Below are positions 52,243 through 60,733 of a DNA stretch of 64,000 bases, one piece after another. Below the pieces are notes generated by a model. The model worked only from the letters and a program-made list of their open reading frames with translations. It searched no databases and had not been told where the DNA came from. The DNA is from Flagellimonas zhangzhouensis (GTDB taxonomy: Bacteria > Bacteroidota > Bacteroidia > Flavobacteriales > Flavobacteriaceae): the NCBI RefSeq assembly GCF_900102925.1, contig NZ_FNKI01000007.1, forward strand, positions 1 to 64,000. The letters are read 5' to 3'. Both the position numbers and the translations under genes were made by a program. Position 1 is the stretch's first letter; the number at the start of each line of letters is the position of its first letter.

Positions 52243-52606
52243 AATTGCAGATTATTTGTTGTATTCCAATACCCCTTTTGCAGCACGACAATAATCCGTG
52301 AAACAAACAAAGGTCAAGAGTTCTTAAAATTCAGATTAAAAGTATCAAAAGGCACATTCGGAAACCATGACCAATGTCATGTATTCAGTTTATTCCTACG
52401 AAATAAGAAGCACCACATCAAAGACTTAAATAAGCAATTCCTCCTCTTTTGAAATTAGGGATTTACCAAGGAGCACACCAAATTTTACCAAATTCTCGAC
52501 CGCCCAGTAGTCTTTTTTTGAATATGATTTTTATTTCTTAAGACTTTCGGTACTCGCTTTTTTTTTATGATGTTCGCCATACCAAACCATACTTTTATCA
52601 AGGCCA
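52243..52606. promoter_or_regulatory. Gene-free divergent region with a perfect dyad
   Basis: No convincing gene lies here. A perfect palindrome, CATGACCAATGTCATG, lies at 52366-52381, of the TGAC-N4-GTCA type bound by Crp/Fnr-family regulators. It lies 124 bases from the DoxX start and 225 from the cyclic-nucleotide-domain protein. The strand leading to 52607 has TACTTTTA (52590-52597), one base off the -7 consensus, 9 bases before the start. Confidence 0.5.
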
Positions 52607-55192
52607 GTGAGGCAGATTGAACTAGACATCGAATACCTTCAGCAACGTTTCCCCAACGGTGTCGTTAGCACATACCATAAAGGTCATGTAATTTGCAATA
52701 TCCACTCCAAAGTCCAAACCTTCAGATGGCTTTTGCAGGGTACTTTCGACTATTTCACTGCCATGGAAGCACCAGAAAACGAAGTACTGGTCTGTCAAAT
52801 TTCGGAGCCCATGAGCACTTTGGGTCTAAATGGGCTCAACGAACGGAAACGCTATACCTATAAAATTGTGGTTGCTTCGGATGAGGCCCTCTTTTTTGAA
52901 GCGCCCATTGAAGATGTTTTGGACTTTTTACATGCTGATGTTGAAAATGATGTTTTAAGCAAAATTTCCAGCTCCCTTTATCACCAGCTACGCCATGCCT
53001 TATTAAAGCAAACGGATCTGCTGCAAGCCGCCAGATACAAACCATTGCGTAAAGACCGTGAATTTTTTGTGAGCCCAGAAGCCGAAAAATCGGAAGTGGT
53101 ATCCTTGATGCGTCGTTCTCCGTTTTTAGATCATTTTGAGGAAAAGCATTTATCCCAAATTGCTGCCATTGCGGAACGAAGGGAATACGAACCCGACGAA
53201 GTCCTATACATTCAAGATCGATTGACCAATGGCTTGTTTATTCTCATCCACGGTGAAGTGGATATCAAACGCATAGAGGGTAATATTGAAATCCACCAAA
53301 GGGCCATCAACAATCCTGGATTTATCTTTGGTTGGTCGTGCACTTTGGGCGAAAAAGATATTTGCTCTGCTGTCACCACCCAGAAAACATCCCTCTATTT
53401 CATCCATCAAAAAGATTTATTGTCCCTTTTACATAAGGACAAACTATTTGCCCAAAGCTTTTTTATGCGGTTGCTATGGTTAATGGGCAATCAAATCAAT
53501 GCAGCTTTTGTGCGCTACGTCGGACTTTTAGGAAAACACAATTTGCAAGCGGTTTTTCAATTGATAGAGAACAATAAATCCCGATTAGCACTTTCATCCC
53601 CCCTGCATCAGGTTGCCCATTTACTTTCCAACACCAACACCAAACAATTGGCCTACGATGCTCTTTCTGATTTGATCAGCAAAGGCTCGCATTTGGAACG
53701 ACATATTGCCTCCTTAAGTTTGGAGCTCCTTCAAGAGGACATGCAAGAGCTAAAGTTTGCGAAAGGACTTCAACATATTTATGAAACCGTTGCCGAGAAA
53801 CACAGCAAAGACCCCGAAGCCATCCGAAAGGCCTGTGCCAATGCTACCAGTGAAGTTTTCGACCATACTCCATATCACATTGAAGGTTGGGAAAACCTGC
53901 CCGATAAGAGCGGATGTATATTTATATACAATCACCTATACAACCATTCCTATTATACGCTGAACAATAAATTTCAAATTACCTTGGACTCCCACTTTAT
54001 CAGCGCCAAGATTTTGAATGATAAATACGGTTCCCCAGGTATTCGAACGGTTCGAATAGGTCGTGGTCAGGAATACGGTCATCAGAATTATTACAATAAA
54101 TTGGGATACATTAATGTGTACACCAAAGAATCGGAAACGGTTGACAAACAAAGTAAAAAAGAGACCCGAAGTATATTTTATAAAACGGCCTCTGACTGTT
54201 TAAAAAGTGGGCAGAATTTGGTCATAAGTCCAGAGGGCACTTCGTATTCTACCGAAGAATCTCCAGGGCCATTTAAAATGGGCGTGTTTAAATTGGCCAT
54301 TACGGCAGAACCTGAGCCCTATATTGTTCCGTTGGTATTGGCGAATTTTGATAAAAGAATATCCGATGGACCATTGTATTGCAAAATACTTCCGCCTTTT
54401 AAATTGAGCGAAACCCTGCCCAACAAGGATATGGATTCGCTTGCTAAGTTTGTGAGATACTACCAAGAGTCCTATAAAAATTACGTGGACCAAGCCCGAA
54501 AGCGTGCCGAAGAACTTTTAATGGCTCCAGTTTCTACCATATCGGAAGAACCGCCAGAAATTTGGCGCAACGAAATCAAGCGATTAAAGCGTCGCGTAGC
54601 CACTTTAAAGGAAAAAGAAGACCTTATTATTTTTTATGGTAGTTCTTCCGTGCGACTTTGGGTAAGCATGAAAAAAGATTTGGAACCTTTTAATGTGATG
54701 AACCTTGGATTTGGTGGTTCCACTTTTGCATGGTGCATCCATTATTTCGATGAAATTTTTGATGGTGCAGCACCTAGCAAAATTGTACTCTACGCGGGAG
54801 AGAATGACCTTCATCAAGGAAAAACGCCTCAAGAGGTCTTGAACGATTGCAACAAATTGGTCGGCCTTATTCAAAACAAATACCCTGAAATTCCTTTAGC
54901 TTTTGTGAGTTTAAAACCAAGTATTGAGCGAGAGGCCATGATTCCATTGATCATTGAAACCAATCTTTTACTTTCCAAATATGTAATCGGGGAATTAAAT
55001 GCGCAATTTATTAATGTGTTTGGACAAATGATCACAGCGGACAACCGACCCAAACCCGAACTCTACATGTCCGACGGATTACACTTGAATAAAAAAGGGT
55101 ACGCCATTTGGAGCGAAGTGATCAAAACTGCATTGCTCTCGGTGGAAAATCCAGTAGAACAAGAAAGTATCAATCTTTTACAAGACCGTTAG
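52607..55192 (+). CDS. Cyclic-nucleotide-domain, PlsC-like acyltransferase and SGNH hydrolase fusion
   Basis: This is an 861-residue protein with a GTG start. Residues about 20-130 and 170-285 are cyclic-nucleotide-binding-like barrels; the second, near 240-258, lacks the arginine of the usual phosphate cassette. About 300-410 is helical. 425-600 resembles PlsC acyltransferases, with NHLYNHS (442-448; His443, but Ser448 where HX4D has Asp) and the PEGT motif (542-545). Then 672-845 is SGNH hydrolase: YGSSS (Ser680), GFGG, GENDL (Asn733) and DGLH (Asp823, His826). The chain could exchange acyl groups on a lipid under control of a nucleotide. No signal peptide or membrane helix is seen, so it is likely cytoplasmic and membrane-associated. 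Confidence 0.85.
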   Translation: MRQIELDIEYLQQRFPNGVVSTYHKGHVICNIHSKVQTFRWLLQGTFDYFTAMEAPENEVLVCQISEPMSTLGLNGLNERKRYTYKIVVASDEALFFEAPIEDVLDFLHADVENDVLSKISSSLYHQLRHALLKQTDLLQAARYKPLRKDREFFVSPEAEKSEVVSLMRRSPFLDHFEEKHLSQIAAIAERREYEPDEVLYIQDRLTNGLFILIHGEVDIKRIEGNIEIHQRAINNPGFIFGWSCTLGEKDICSAVTTQKTSLYFIHQKDLLSLLHKDKLFAQSFFMRLLWLMGNQINAAFVRYVGLLGKHNLQAVFQLIENNKSRLALSSPLHQVAHLLSNTNTKQLAYDALSDLISKGSHLERHIASLSLELLQEDMQELKFAKGLQHIYETVAEKHSKDPEAIRKACANATSEVFDHTPYHIEGWENLPDKSGCIFIYNHLYNHSYYTLNNKFQITLDSHFISAKILNDKYGSPGIRTVRIGRGQEYGHQNYYNKLGYINVYTKESETVDKQSKKETRSIFYKTASDCLKSGQNLVISPEGTSYSTEESPGPFKMGVFKLAITAEPEPYIVPLVLANFDKRISDGPLYCKILPPFKLSETLPNKDMDSLAKFVRYYQESYKNYVDQARKRAEELLMAPVSTISEEPPEIWRNEIKRLKRRVATLKEKEDLIIFYGSSSVRLWVSMKKDLEPFNVMNLGFGGSTFAWCIHYFDEIFDGAAPSKIVLYAGENDLHQGKTPQEVLNDCNKLVGLIQNKYPEIPLAFVSLKPSIEREAMIPLIIETNLLLSKYVIGELNAQFINVFGQMITADNRPKPELYMSDGLHLNKKGYAIWSEVIKTALLSVENPVEQESINLLQDR

Positions 55193-56490
55193 GCAGGCTC
55201 CCCGTACAAATCGTAATCGGTGGCATCCACAATTTTAATGTTGACGAAATCACCGATCTTCACATAGTGTTTTGTGGCATCTATCAAAACCTCATTATCC
55301 ACATCAGGTGAATCGTACTCGGTACGCCCCACAAAATGATTGCCCTCTTTTCTATCGATGATACAACTGAACGTCTCGCCAATTTTTTCTTGGTTCAATT
55401 CCCAAGAAATCTGTGATTGAATTTCCATAATGGCATTGGCGCGTTCTTGTTTCACCTCTTCGGGAACATCATCTTCGAGATTATAGGCATGGGTATTCTC
55501 CTCGTGACTATAGGTAAAACAGCCCAAACGCTCAAAACGCATTTCTTTTACCCAATCTTTCAAAATCTGGAAATCTTCTTCGGTCTCCCCAGGATACCCC
55601 ACAATTAAAGTGGTACGGATGGCCATTTCGGGAACAGCCGCTCTAAATTCTTGCAACAACTTGGTGGTTTTTGCTTGGGTAGTTCCACGACGCATACTTT
55701 TAAGTATGGCATCTGAAATATGCTGCAACGGAATGTCGATATAGTTGCAAATTTTAGGCTCATTGCGCATCACATCCAACACATCCATCGGGAATCCTGT
55801 TGGGAATGCGTAGTGCAATCGAATCCATTCAATTCCCCCCACTTTAACCAATGCTTGTAGCAATTCGGCCAAGTTTCGTTTTTTATACAGATCAAGACCA
55901 TAATAGGTAAGGTCCTGTGCTATCAAGATCAATTCTTTCACCCCTTTGGCAGCCAATTTTTCAGCTTCTGCCACCAAATCCTCAATAGGTGTACTCTTGT
56001 GTTTTCCGCGCATCAATGGGATGGCACAAAATGAACAAGGGCGATCACAACCTTCGGCGATTTTTAAATAGGCATAGTTTTTTGGAGTTGTGGTCAAACG
56101 TTCCCCAATTAACTCATGCTTATAATCCGCACCGAGTGCTTTCAATAAATTGGGCAAGTCGCTGGTTCCGAAATATTCGTCTACATTCGGAATCTCCTTT
56201 TCCAAATCTGGTTTATAGCGCTCACTCAAACATCCAGTGACAAAAACCTTGTCCACATCACCAGATTCCTTTTTCTGAACATACTCCAAAATAGTATTGA
56301 CGCTTTCCTCTTTAGCATTGGCAATAAATCCACAGGTGTTGATGACCACAACATTGCCTTCCTCTTCATGTACCACCTCTTTGTTGTTGGCACGCAATTG
56401 CCCCATCAACACTTCGGAATCGTAGACATTCTTGCTGCAACCCAAGGTTACCACATTGATCTTGTTCTTCTTTAAGGATTTTGTCCGCAT
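55189..56490 (-). CDS. rimO: Ribosomal protein S12 methylthiotransferase RimO
   Basis: RimO is a radical SAM enzyme that adds a methylthio group to Asp of ribosomal protein S12. From ATG 56490 it has 433 residues: the N-terminal UPF0004 domain (INVVTLGCSKNVYDSEVLMG), the radical SAM motif CDRPCSFCAIP and a C-terminal TRAM domain. The 12 residues upstream of the start carry no similarity. Its stop overlaps the stop of the convergent multidomain gene by four bases. In other Bacteroidota it follows ftsY. Confidence 0.96.
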   Translation of the reverse strand: MRTKSLKKNKINVVTLGCSKNVYDSEVLMGQLRANNKEVVHEEEGNVVVINTCGFIANAKEESVNTILEYVQKKESGDVDKVFVTGCLSERYKPDLEKEIPNVDEYFGTSDLPNLLKALGADYKHELIGERLTTTPKNYAYLKIAEGCDRPCSFCAIPLMRGKHKSTPIEDLVAEAEKLAAKGVKELILIAQDLTYYGLDLYKKRNLAELLQALVKVGGIEWIRLHYAFPTGFPMDVLDVMRNEPKICNYIDIPLQHISDAILKSMRRGTTQAKTTKLLQEFRAAVPEMAIRTTLIVGYPGETEEDFQILKDWVKEMRFERLGCFTYSHEENTHAYNLEDDVPEEVKQERANAIMEIQSQISWELNQEKIGETFSCIIDRKEGNHFVGRTEYDSPDVDNEVLIDATKHYVKIGDFVNIKIVDATDYDLYGEPA

Positions 56491-56617
56491 AGCTGCTATA
56501 ATTGGGGTGCAAAAATACAACAACACAGCGCATTACGTCGATTTGCATGCATATTTTTCATACCTGATCGTTAAACTTATAGCTCAAAGTGGAGTCAAAA
56601 AGCTAAAACACAGCATA

Positions 56618-57712
56618 ATGAAACACTTACCATTCTTATTTTTTGCCAGTTTGTTCTTTTTTATGAGTTGTAGTAGCGACAACGAAGTGGCTGACATTGA
56701 CCCAGGACCAGAAGCAAGTGCATTGTATTTCCCTCCAATCGGTGGTTCCGAATGGGAAACGGTTTCTGCTTCGGATTTAAGTTGGAATTCTTCAGCTGAA
56801 TCGGAACTCTATGATTTCTTGAACGAAAAAGGCACTGATGGCTTTATCATTTTGAAAGATGGAAAAATTGTGGTGGAATGGTATTTTGGCGATTTTATAG
56901 CCAGTGACAACCATTCATGGAATTCTGCTGGCAAAACTTTGACAGCCATGACTGTTGGTATTGCCCAAACAGAAGGGTTCTTATCCATTGAAGATTCCTC
57001 CCAAATTTATTTGGGCGAAGGTTGGTCTATGCTTACTCCAAAACAGGAAGCCAATATTAAAATTCGCCATCATTTGACCATGACCACGGGATTGGATTAT
57101 ACGGTGGATGATCCTTTTTGTTATGATCAAGAATGCCTTTTATATAAAAACGAACCTGGCACCTATTGGTACTATCACAATGCCGCTTATACCATTTTGG
57201 ACCAAATCATCACCAATGCGACTGCAACAGACTTCAAACAATATTCCTATCAAAAAATACGGGACAAAATTGGTATGCAGGGCAATTGGATAAAAGTGGG
57301 GTACAACAACCTGTTTTTCAGCAATACCCGAAGCATGGCCCGTTTTGGACTGCTCTGTTTGAACCAAGGCACTTGGGACACTGTTGAAGTTTTAGCTGAC
57401 AAGAGTTATTTTACCGAAATGACCAACACCTCCCAAAACCTCAACTCCTCCTACGGTTATTTATGGTGGCTGAATGGAAAAAGTGGATTTAAAGCTCCAG
57501 GTTCAGAAGCCAATTTTCAAGGGGAGTTAATTCCCAATGCTCCAAGCGAATTGATTGCAGGACTTGGCGCATTTGACCAAAAACTGTATTTGGTTCCCAG
57601 TGAGAATTTAGTCGTTGTTCGGTTGGGCGATGATGCGGGTGAAAGTCAATTGGCATCTTCTAGTTTTGACAACCAACTTTGGGAAAAATTGAATGCTTAT
57701 TTCAACAATTAG
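56618..57712 (+). CDS. Serine hydrolase lipoprotein (class C beta-lactamase-like)
   Basis: From ATG 56618 the product has 364 residues, a lipoprotein signal (FLFFASLFFFMSC) and the beta-lactamase-related catalytic pair: SAGK at 103-106 and YHN near 188. The family covers carboxylesterases, D-aminopeptidases and penicillin-recognising enzymes; true antibiotic resistance is not implied. The start is chosen at the lipoprotein signal; 62 upstream codons overlap rimO. It begins a plus-strand block between rimO and ftsY. Confidence 0.9.
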   Translation: MKHLPFLFFASLFFFMSCSSDNEVADIDPGPEASALYFPPIGGSEWETVSASDLSWNSSAESELYDFLNEKGTDGFIILKDGKIVVEWYFGDFIASDNHSWNSAGKTLTAMTVGIAQTEGFLSIEDSSQIYLGEGWSMLTPKQEANIKIRHHLTMTTGLDYTVDDPFCYDQECLLYKNEPGTYWYYHNAAYTILDQIITNATATDFKQYSYQKIRDKIGMQGNWIKVGYNNLFFSNTRSMARFGLLCLNQGTWDTVEVLADKSYFTEMTNTSQNLNSSYGYLWWLNGKSGFKAPGSEANFQGELIPNAPSELIAGLGAFDQKLYLVPSENLVVVRLGDDAGESQLASSSFDNQLWEKLNAYFNN

Positions 57713-57771
57713 AAGCTTTTGTTCCATTCGTTTAGATTGAAAGTCTATAAAAGGTTATCTTTTACTTAATT

Positions 57772-57779
57772 TACATTTG
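57772..57779 (+). promoter_or_regulatory. -7 element upstream of the A+T-rich gene pair
   Basis: TACATTTG lies 63 bases before the ATG at 57843. The TTG at 57777 belongs to it. No -33 TTG is seen. Confidence 0.45.
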
Positions 57780-57842
57780 AACCAAATTGGGTTTATAAGG
57801 ATGTGTCCTGTCTTTATATTAACAAGTTGTATGCGACCAATT

Positions 57843-58268
57843 ATGAAAAAAATTCTATTTGCATCCATAATCTTTTTAACAATTAATTTTTTTTCACAGA
57901 AAAGTGATGATTGTGACGATCGAACTGTTGCTTATTGGTGGAATGGCACAAACAGCAGAATTGCGGGAGAAGTCCCTACGTTAAAAAAGACTTTTGGAAA
58001 AATTCAGCAATCCGAAACCGAAATTGAACCAAAAAATGGGTTTATCACTATGAGATTGAATATCTCTAAAACTAGCAAGCTTTGTGACATCCAAACATTT
58101 CAAATTGATAAAAATTATAAAAAGACTGAATTTAACAACGGACAATTGGCACTAGAATTAGAGAAAATTGCACTTGGATTAAATGATTGGAAAAAAGATA
58201 AAAATTACAAAACGTACAACCTAATCAGACTAAAAATTCAAAACGGGAAAATTGAAGAAATTTTTTAA
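57843..58268 (+). CDS. Small exported protein of unknown function
   Basis: This is a 141-residue protein with a signal peptide (MKKILFASIIFLTINFFSQ) followed by a basic, strand-rich domain. I do not recognise it. It is clearly A+T-richer than its neighbours and overlaps the next gene by 17 bases, so the two form one unit. It may have been acquired together with the TPR gene. Confidence 0.6.
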   Translation: MKKILFASIIFLTINFFSQKSDDCDDRTVAYWWNGTNSRIAGEVPTLKKTFGKIQQSETEIEPKNGFITMRLNISKTSKLCDIQTFQIDKNYKKTEFNNGQLALELEKIALGLNDWKKDKNYKTYNLIRLKIQNGKIEEIF

Positions 58269-59022
58269 AATAATTGGCTTTATAATTGGTTTCATTTTAG
58301 TCCTCATAATAGGTTTTGGAATCTACATCTACTTTTGGAATGAAAATAGGATTGAAAAATCTAAAGAATTATCTCTCCGCATAGAAAATTTTGAATCGGA
58401 AGACAGCGACGAATACATGGAATACTCTGTTGCTTTTAATAAAGCTGGAGATTTTGAAAGAGGATTCAAATTTTTAAACAAAGCTGTAGAACTTGACCCA
58501 AAGTTACATTTAGGATATAGAGGTTGGATAAGATTAAGAAAATTGCGTGATTATGATAAAGCTCTTGAGGATTTCAACCGTCTTGACAGTTTAACACCTA
58601 AATTCATTGATGCCCCTTGGGGAGAAGACATCGACTTTTTGCGAGGAGAATGCTATTTTGGAAAAAAGAATTATCAAAAAGCTATTGAATTATTTAATCG
58701 AAATATAGAGAATCAAAAAGAGGATTGGGTTGACATTCACAATTTTATATATCTAGGACATTGCGAATACAAACTAGGTAATTACCAAAAAGCCAATACT
58801 GAATACCAACGAGCCTTAAAACAGACCGAAAATATTCCAGAAGCCTATTTTGGAATGGCAAAAGCCTATCAAAAACTTGGACAAATCGAAAAAGCCAAAG
58901 AAACCATTTTAAAAGCTGAAAAAACTATTCATTACAAAAGAGATGATATTTACAATGAGTTTTTAAACGAAATATATCTTTCTGAAGTAATAGAATTTAA
59001 ACAACAATTAAATAAAATATAG
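58252..59022 (+). CDS. Membrane-anchored TPR protein, TTG start
   Basis: The 256-residue protein has one N-terminal membrane helix (FFKIIGFIIGFILVLIIGFG) and then tetratricopeptide repeats: AFNKAGDFERGFKFLNKAVE, NYQKAIELFNRNIE, GNYQKANTEYQRALK and LGQIEKAKETILKAEK. It has no ATG near the membrane helix, so the TTG at 58252 is the likely start, coupled to the preceding gene. It is a protein-interaction scaffold facing the periplasm or the cytoplasm. Its A+T content is visibly above the surroundings. Confidence 0.78.
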   Translation: MKKFFKIIGFIIGFILVLIIGFGIYIYFWNENRIEKSKELSLRIENFESEDSDEYMEYSVAFNKAGDFERGFKFLNKAVELDPKLHLGYRGWIRLRKLRDYDKALEDFNRLDSLTPKFIDAPWGEDIDFLRGECYFGKKNYQKAIELFNRNIENQKEDWVDIHNFIYLGHCEYKLGNYQKANTEYQRALKQTENIPEAYFGMAKAYQKLGQIEKAKETILKAEKTIHYKRDDIYNEFLNEIYLSEVIEFKQQLNKI

Positions 59023-59063
59023 CTGGTTGCAAAATGGCTATTTGTAATTCCCTAACCACCTAC

Positions 59064-60725
59064 TTAATCCCTATACCCCTCTGGAATCTTGCGGGCATGC
59101 GTCAAATCTTCAAAGGCTTTTCCAATTTTCAACAAATGTACTTCTGAAAACGGCTTTCCAATAAACGTCAACCCCTTGGGTTGTCCTGTAGGCATATAAC
59201 CCATCGGAATGGTAAGTGCAGGATATTCGGCAACGGCGGCGTAACCTGCATGGTAATTATTAATACTCAACACAGCATCCAGTTGCTTATCTTCCATAAT
59301 TTTGAAGTATGCTCTCCCCGATGCCATTAAATTTTTCTTGATGATTTCAAATTGTTCTGCCGTGGTTGTATCGGCTAAAATTCCATCAAAACTACCTTGA
59401 CCATAAGGAATTCGAACCAAAGAATCTTGTTTGTTGAATTCCACCACATCTGCTACAGATGCCACTTTTACCACATCTTTATTTTTCACTTGTGATTCAA
59501 TGTAAGCAGGTAAATCTGCTCTCATATCCAAATTCAATAAGGTAGTAAATCCATCCAATTGCACATCTGCGGGTTCAAACTCGATGATTTGGGCTCCTGC
59601 ATTGCGTAAAATTTCCACATTGGCAGCATATAACGAATCTCGTTCCAAAAGGTTCTTCATTACACCCAATCGGATTTGACTTAGTTCAGCTGGATTTTCC
59701 CAAGTCGCTTTAACATCAGTTTCTGGAGCTACCGATTTAAAATCGGCTTCGTCCTTGCCCAACATGGCATCCAACAAAATGGCATTATCGGTCACGTTTT
59801 TGGTCATGGGGCCAGGTGTATCCAACGTACTTGAAATCGGAACAATGCCCGTTCTACTCAACAATCCGATAGTCGGTTTCAATCCCACAATGGAACTGCT
59901 ACTTGATGGCGATAAAATACTGCCCGAAGTTTCGGTACCTACAGCACCGACTGCATAGTTGGCAGCGGTTGAAGTTCCGCTTCCTGCGCTGGATCCACCT
60001 GTATCAAAAACGCGTCTTCCGTAAGGATTCAAGGTTTGTCCGCCAACAGCACTCTGACCGTTGGGGCAGCCTTGACAAATAAAATTGGCCCATTCACTTA
60101 GGTTTACTTTCCCTAAAATCAAAGCGCCTTTTTCTTTCAAACGCTCCACAATAAAGGCATCATCGGTTTGACTTTCCTTTAAAGCAATAGCTCCAGCAGT
60201 GGTGTGCATTTCTGCTGTTCCCACATTGTCTTTCAACAAAATCGGCATGCCATAAATAGGATGGTTCGTTCCTTGGTTTTTGTCCAACGCCCTAGCTTCT
60301 TCCAATACATTTGGATTTAAAGCGATTACCGTGTTCAAAGTAGTATTATTAGGCAGTTCGTATTCGTAGATTCGGTGCAAATAAAACAACACCAAATCTT
60401 CATAGGTAAAAGTTCCTGCTTCAATTTGGCTTTGAATGGAGGGAATATCCTGCTCCAACACCAAAGGTTTCATTTTTTCGTACTGCTCTTTGGAGAATTT
60501 GGATACTTCTTCATACAAAGGCAAAAACACCTCATTCTTGTCCAACACCTTACTTTGAATGAACTTGTATCGCATTCTTCTGCTTTCGTTCTCTGCATTT
60601 GCAGCTACCTCCGAAGAATCGTTATAGGGTGTCCAAAGCGTAACTTCTTCCTTGGGTGTTACGTCCTTTTGTTTACAGGAAACAAAAGCTATCAACGCCA
60701 AGGAGCACAAAAAAAATCTGGTCAT
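59064..60725 (-). CDS. Amidase lipoprotein (amidase signature family)
   Basis: The 553-residue protein has a lipoprotein signal (MTRFFLCSLALIAFVSC) and an amidase-signature core. The catalytic lysine is in PILLKDNVGT and the two serines are in GGSSAGSGTSTAANYAVG and GTETSGSILSPSSSSS. Amidase-signature enzymes hydrolyse amides with a Ser-cisSer-Lys triad, unlike GatA, which needs partners. Exported members cleave fatty acid amides or peptides; the substrate is open. It follows ftsY by eight bases and is probably on the same transcript. Confidence 0.93.
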   Translation of the reverse strand: MTRFFLCSLALIAFVSCKQKDVTPKEEVTLWTPYNDSSEVAANAENESRRMRYKFIQSKVLDKNEVFLPLYEEVSKFSKEQYEKMKPLVLEQDIPSIQSQIEAGTFTYEDLVLFYLHRIYEYELPNNTTLNTVIALNPNVLEEARALDKNQGTNHPIYGMPILLKDNVGTAEMHTTAGAIALKESQTDDAFIVERLKEKGALILGKVNLSEWANFICQGCPNGQSAVGGQTLNPYGRRVFDTGGSSAGSGTSTAANYAVGAVGTETSGSILSPSSSSSIVGLKPTIGLLSRTGIVPISSTLDTPGPMTKNVTDNAILLDAMLGKDEADFKSVAPETDVKATWENPAELSQIRLGVMKNLLERDSLYAANVEILRNAGAQIIEFEPADVQLDGFTTLLNLDMRADLPAYIESQVKNKDVVKVASVADVVEFNKQDSLVRIPYGQGSFDGILADTTTAEQFEIIKKNLMASGRAYFKIMEDKQLDAVLSINNYHAGYAAVAEYPALTIPMGYMPTGQPKGLTFIGKPFSEVHLLKIGKAFEDLTHARKIPEGYRD

Positions 60726-60733
60726 AAGGTTAT

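Noticed and set aside
52234..52452. 72-codon open frame in the spacer upstream of the fusion gene
   Set aside because: It has no similarity, no plausible start signal, overlaps the DoxX start and contains the regulatory dyad.
56618..57712. Antibiotic-resistance beta-lactamase
   Set aside because: The SxxK and YxN motifs are shared by many esterases and peptidases, and the protein is a lipoprotein in a housekeeping context, so no resistance function should be inferred.
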